Source: Devosia pacifica (GTDB taxonomy: Bacteria > Pseudomonadota > Alphaproteobacteria > Rhizobiales > Devosiaceae). From it: a stretch of 64,000 nucleotides of DNA. The notes under the pieces are model-generated. The model ran no database searches. It saw only the letters and a list, made by a program, of their open reading frames with translations, and was not told where the DNA came from. This document shows positions 62,975 to 64,000 of the stretch, in pieces. Each line of letters opens with the position of its first letter. Within the stretch, counting starts at the first letter, position 1. Made by a program: the position numbers and the translations under genes. The stretch covers positions 692,051 to 756,050 of the forward strand of contig NZ_BMZE01000001.1 of assembly GCF_014652635.1 (NCBI RefSeq), in the 5' to 3' direction.

Positions 62975-62983
62975 AAGTGTCAA
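62956..62983 (-). promoter_or_regulatory. Early (Cro-side) promoter
   Basis: TTGACA (62983-62978), 16 bases, TGTAAG (62961-62956) on the minus strand. The -10 ends 9 bases before the ATG at 62946, which implies a leader of about 0-4 bases. Confidence 0.6.
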
Positions 62984-63006
62984 ACCTGTTTGTGTGGAGG
63001 TATGTG

Positions 63007-63036
63007 TTGGAAGCGTTACACGGTCGCGTGTTAGAT
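63007..63036 (+). promoter_or_regulatory. Repressor promoter with nearby operator-like site
   Basis: TTGGAA (63007-63012), 18 bases, TTAGAT (63031-63036) on the plus strand; the ATG of the repressor is 7 bases further on. A partial inverted repeat ACACG-GTCG-CGTGT (63018-63031) lies within it and may be a second operator. Confidence 0.5.
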
Positions 63037-63042
63037 ACTCAC

Positions 63043-63684
63043 ATGGCCGACAGCTTTGAAAAAATTGGCGATCTGATCAGGGAAAAGCGCGAAGCTCGCG
63101 GCTGGAGCCAAGACGTTTTGGCGGAGCGCGTAGGCACAAGTCAGCAGAACATCGGTCGCATTGAGACTGGCAAGGTGAAACACTCGCGCTACATCGACCC
63201 GATCTTGCGCGTCCTTGGGTCAGATATAAGCCGGGCCGTATCGCAAACCGCCGAGCCCGGCGAGGTGATCCCGCAAGACTTACTCGTTGGCGAAAAGGGA
63301 ATGCCTCTTTATGCCCAGGCAGAAGGTGGCGACGGCGCGATCATCATCAATTTTGATCCGATCGACTATCTGAAGTGGCCTGCCCCGTTGATCAATATCC
63401 GGGAGGGCTTTGGCGTTCTGGTGACCGAGGAATCCATGTTCCCCGCGTTCGAGCCGGGCGACATTGCCTTGGTCAATCCGCGATTGCCGCCTCGCAGAGG
63501 CAAGAATTGCGTACTGCTCGGCCCTGAAAGCAGTATGAAAGTCCGCGCGCTCATAAAGCGCTACCAGAGCCAGTCTGATGGAATATGGCGGGTTTCGCAG
63601 TGGAATCCCGCCGAAGATTTCTCGCTAGCGAAAGCCGAGTGGCCTCGCTGCTATTCGGTGGTCGGGAAGTACGACGCCCGCTAA
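63043..63684 (+). CDS. CI-like phage repressor, XRE HTH plus S24 peptidase domain
   Basis: A 213-residue repressor. Residues 8-60 form an XRE-type HTH (EARGWSQDVLAERVGTSQQN, IGRIETGK). The C-terminal S24 domain has Ser131 in TEESMFPAFEPGD and Lys166 in MKVRAL, the expected Ser-Lys dyad. No Ala-Gly or Cys-Gly dipeptide occurs in the linker, so classical RecA-stimulated self-cleavage is uncertain. ATG 63043 has no ribosome site; the longer frame upstream crosses the operator region and is rejected. Confidence 0.88.
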   Translation: MADSFEKIGDLIREKREARGWSQDVLAERVGTSQQNIGRIETGKVKHSRYIDPILRVLGSDISRAVSQTAEPGEVIPQDLLVGEKGMPLYAQAEGGDGAIIINFDPIDYLKWPAPLINIREGFGVLVTEESMFPAFEPGDIALVNPRLPPRRGKNCVLLGPESSMKVRALIKRYQSQSDGIWRVSQWNPAEDFSLAKAEWPRCYSVVGKYDAR

Positions 63685-63947
63685 AAGGCCAGCAGTGTCC
63701 TCTCATACTCCTCTGGTATATCCCCAAAGCGCGCCACCTCAATCGGATCATCAAACTCTCCGATATCGGGATCTCCTACTCGCGAGATCGCTATAGCTCC
63801 TACGCAGTTCTCTGCCAGGCGCTCGGCCAACCTCTTAGCTGAAGCCTCCCCTTTGGCTTGCCGCGCGGCATCGATCGACACACCCCCCTTCACCTTGCTG
63901 AACGTGATGACCGCGTAGAGCGGCTTGCGAGAACTCGTGAGCGCCAT
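63681..63947 (-). CDS. Hypothetical phage protein beside the repressor
   Basis: An 88-residue protein, PLYAVITFSKVKGGVSIDAA at the start, then AEASAKRLAERLAENCVGAI-like helix and ISRVGDPDIGEFDDP. It converges on the repressor gene with a 4-base overlap. Similar small proteins lie in phage immunity regions, but no function is recognised. The last 53 bases of the window (63948-64000) show no feature. Confidence 0.6.
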   Translation of the reverse strand: MALTSSRKPLYAVITFSKVKGGVSIDAARQAKGEASAKRLAERLAENCVGAIAISRVGDPDIGEFDDPIEVARFGDIPEEYERTLLAF

Positions 63948-64000
63948 TGCCCCCTCCTGATGTTGATGCCCGATGTTCTCATTTTGTTCACGAATGAGTC

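Larger units (their letters stand above)
30554..64000. mobile_element. Prophage (podovirus-type), right end beyond the window
   Basis: A contiguous block bounded on the left by a tRNA-Lys fragment. It contains repressor/Cro switch, replication, packaging, capsid, connector, internal virion, fibre and lysis genes in a standard temperate phage order, almost all on the minus strand. No integrase or excisionase is in view; both are expected right of 64,000. Absence of tail tube, sheath and tape-measure genes, with P22-like portal and stabilisation proteins, points to a short-tailed virion. All essential structural genes appear intact. Confidence 0.93.

Noticed and set aside
62767-63042. Longer N-terminus of the repressor frame
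   Set aside because: It would cross the Cro-like gene, both promoters and the operator; the HTH begins shortly after ATG 63043.

Overview
The window looks like chromosome of a Hyphomicrobiales (Rhizobiales) alphaproteobacterium, perhaps near Devosia or Pelagibacterium, with a temperate phage integrated in its right half. The host assignment is inference. It rests on high GC, the DUF2849-sulfite reductase-CysH/DUF934 operon order, a giant membrane-anchored repeat protein resembling the growth pole ring protein (GPR/RgsE) of Rhizobiales, and DUF6894 and Crp-type genes common in that order.

Host part, 1-30,550. From the left: a truncated EAL phosphodiesterase, then a minus-strand sulfur assimilation set read cysG, DUF2849, cysI, cysH-DUF934, ferredoxin reductase, ferredoxin. 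Together these make sirohaem, reduce APS/PAPS to sulfite and sulfite to sulfide, and can supply electrons from NADPH through ferredoxin. A second ferredoxin, a METTL25-like methyltransferase translationally coupled to prfC, and an Hpt-domain protein follow. The 2188-residue GPR-like gene occupies 11,202-17,768 and ends at a strong terminator. Next come an MFS transporter, a glycosyltransferase/metallophosphoesterase pair, a LysE exporter, a secreted GH3 enzyme, acetyl-CoA synthetase, and a surface-polysaccharide-type cluster (GNAT, flippase, FemAB-like). The host part ends with small genes, a K+ channel and a Crp-family regulator.

Phage part, about 30,554 to beyond 64,000. The left boundary is a 46-bp remnant of the 3' half of a tRNA-Lys(CUU) gene, read as attL. 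The intact tRNA and the integrase should lie to the right of the window. Nearly all phage genes lie on the minus strand and are read right to left. They begin with a divergent CI/Cro-type switch (62.7-63.7 kb) whose two genes both appear leaderless. An early/replication block follows (DUF2303, RusA, a DnaA domain-IV-only protein, DnaB, DUF1376). Then come packaging genes (small-subunit candidates, TerL), a P22-like portal, scaffold, and a DUF5309/SU10-type capsid protein. After these are connector and stabilisation proteins, large internal/ejection-type proteins, fibres (collagen-like and beta-propeller) and a lysis cassette (GH108 endolysin, PLA2-like membrane protein, small membrane proteins). 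No tail tube, sheath or tape-measure gene is seen, so a short-tailed (podovirus-type) virion is inferred.

Many phage genes overlap by 1-4 bases (ATGA/TGATG), indicating translational coupling. A three-gene plus-strand island (HNH protein and two membrane proteins, 36.8-38.1 kb) interrupts the virion genes and is a candidate moron. No rRNA genes, CRISPR arrays or complete tRNA genes were seen.
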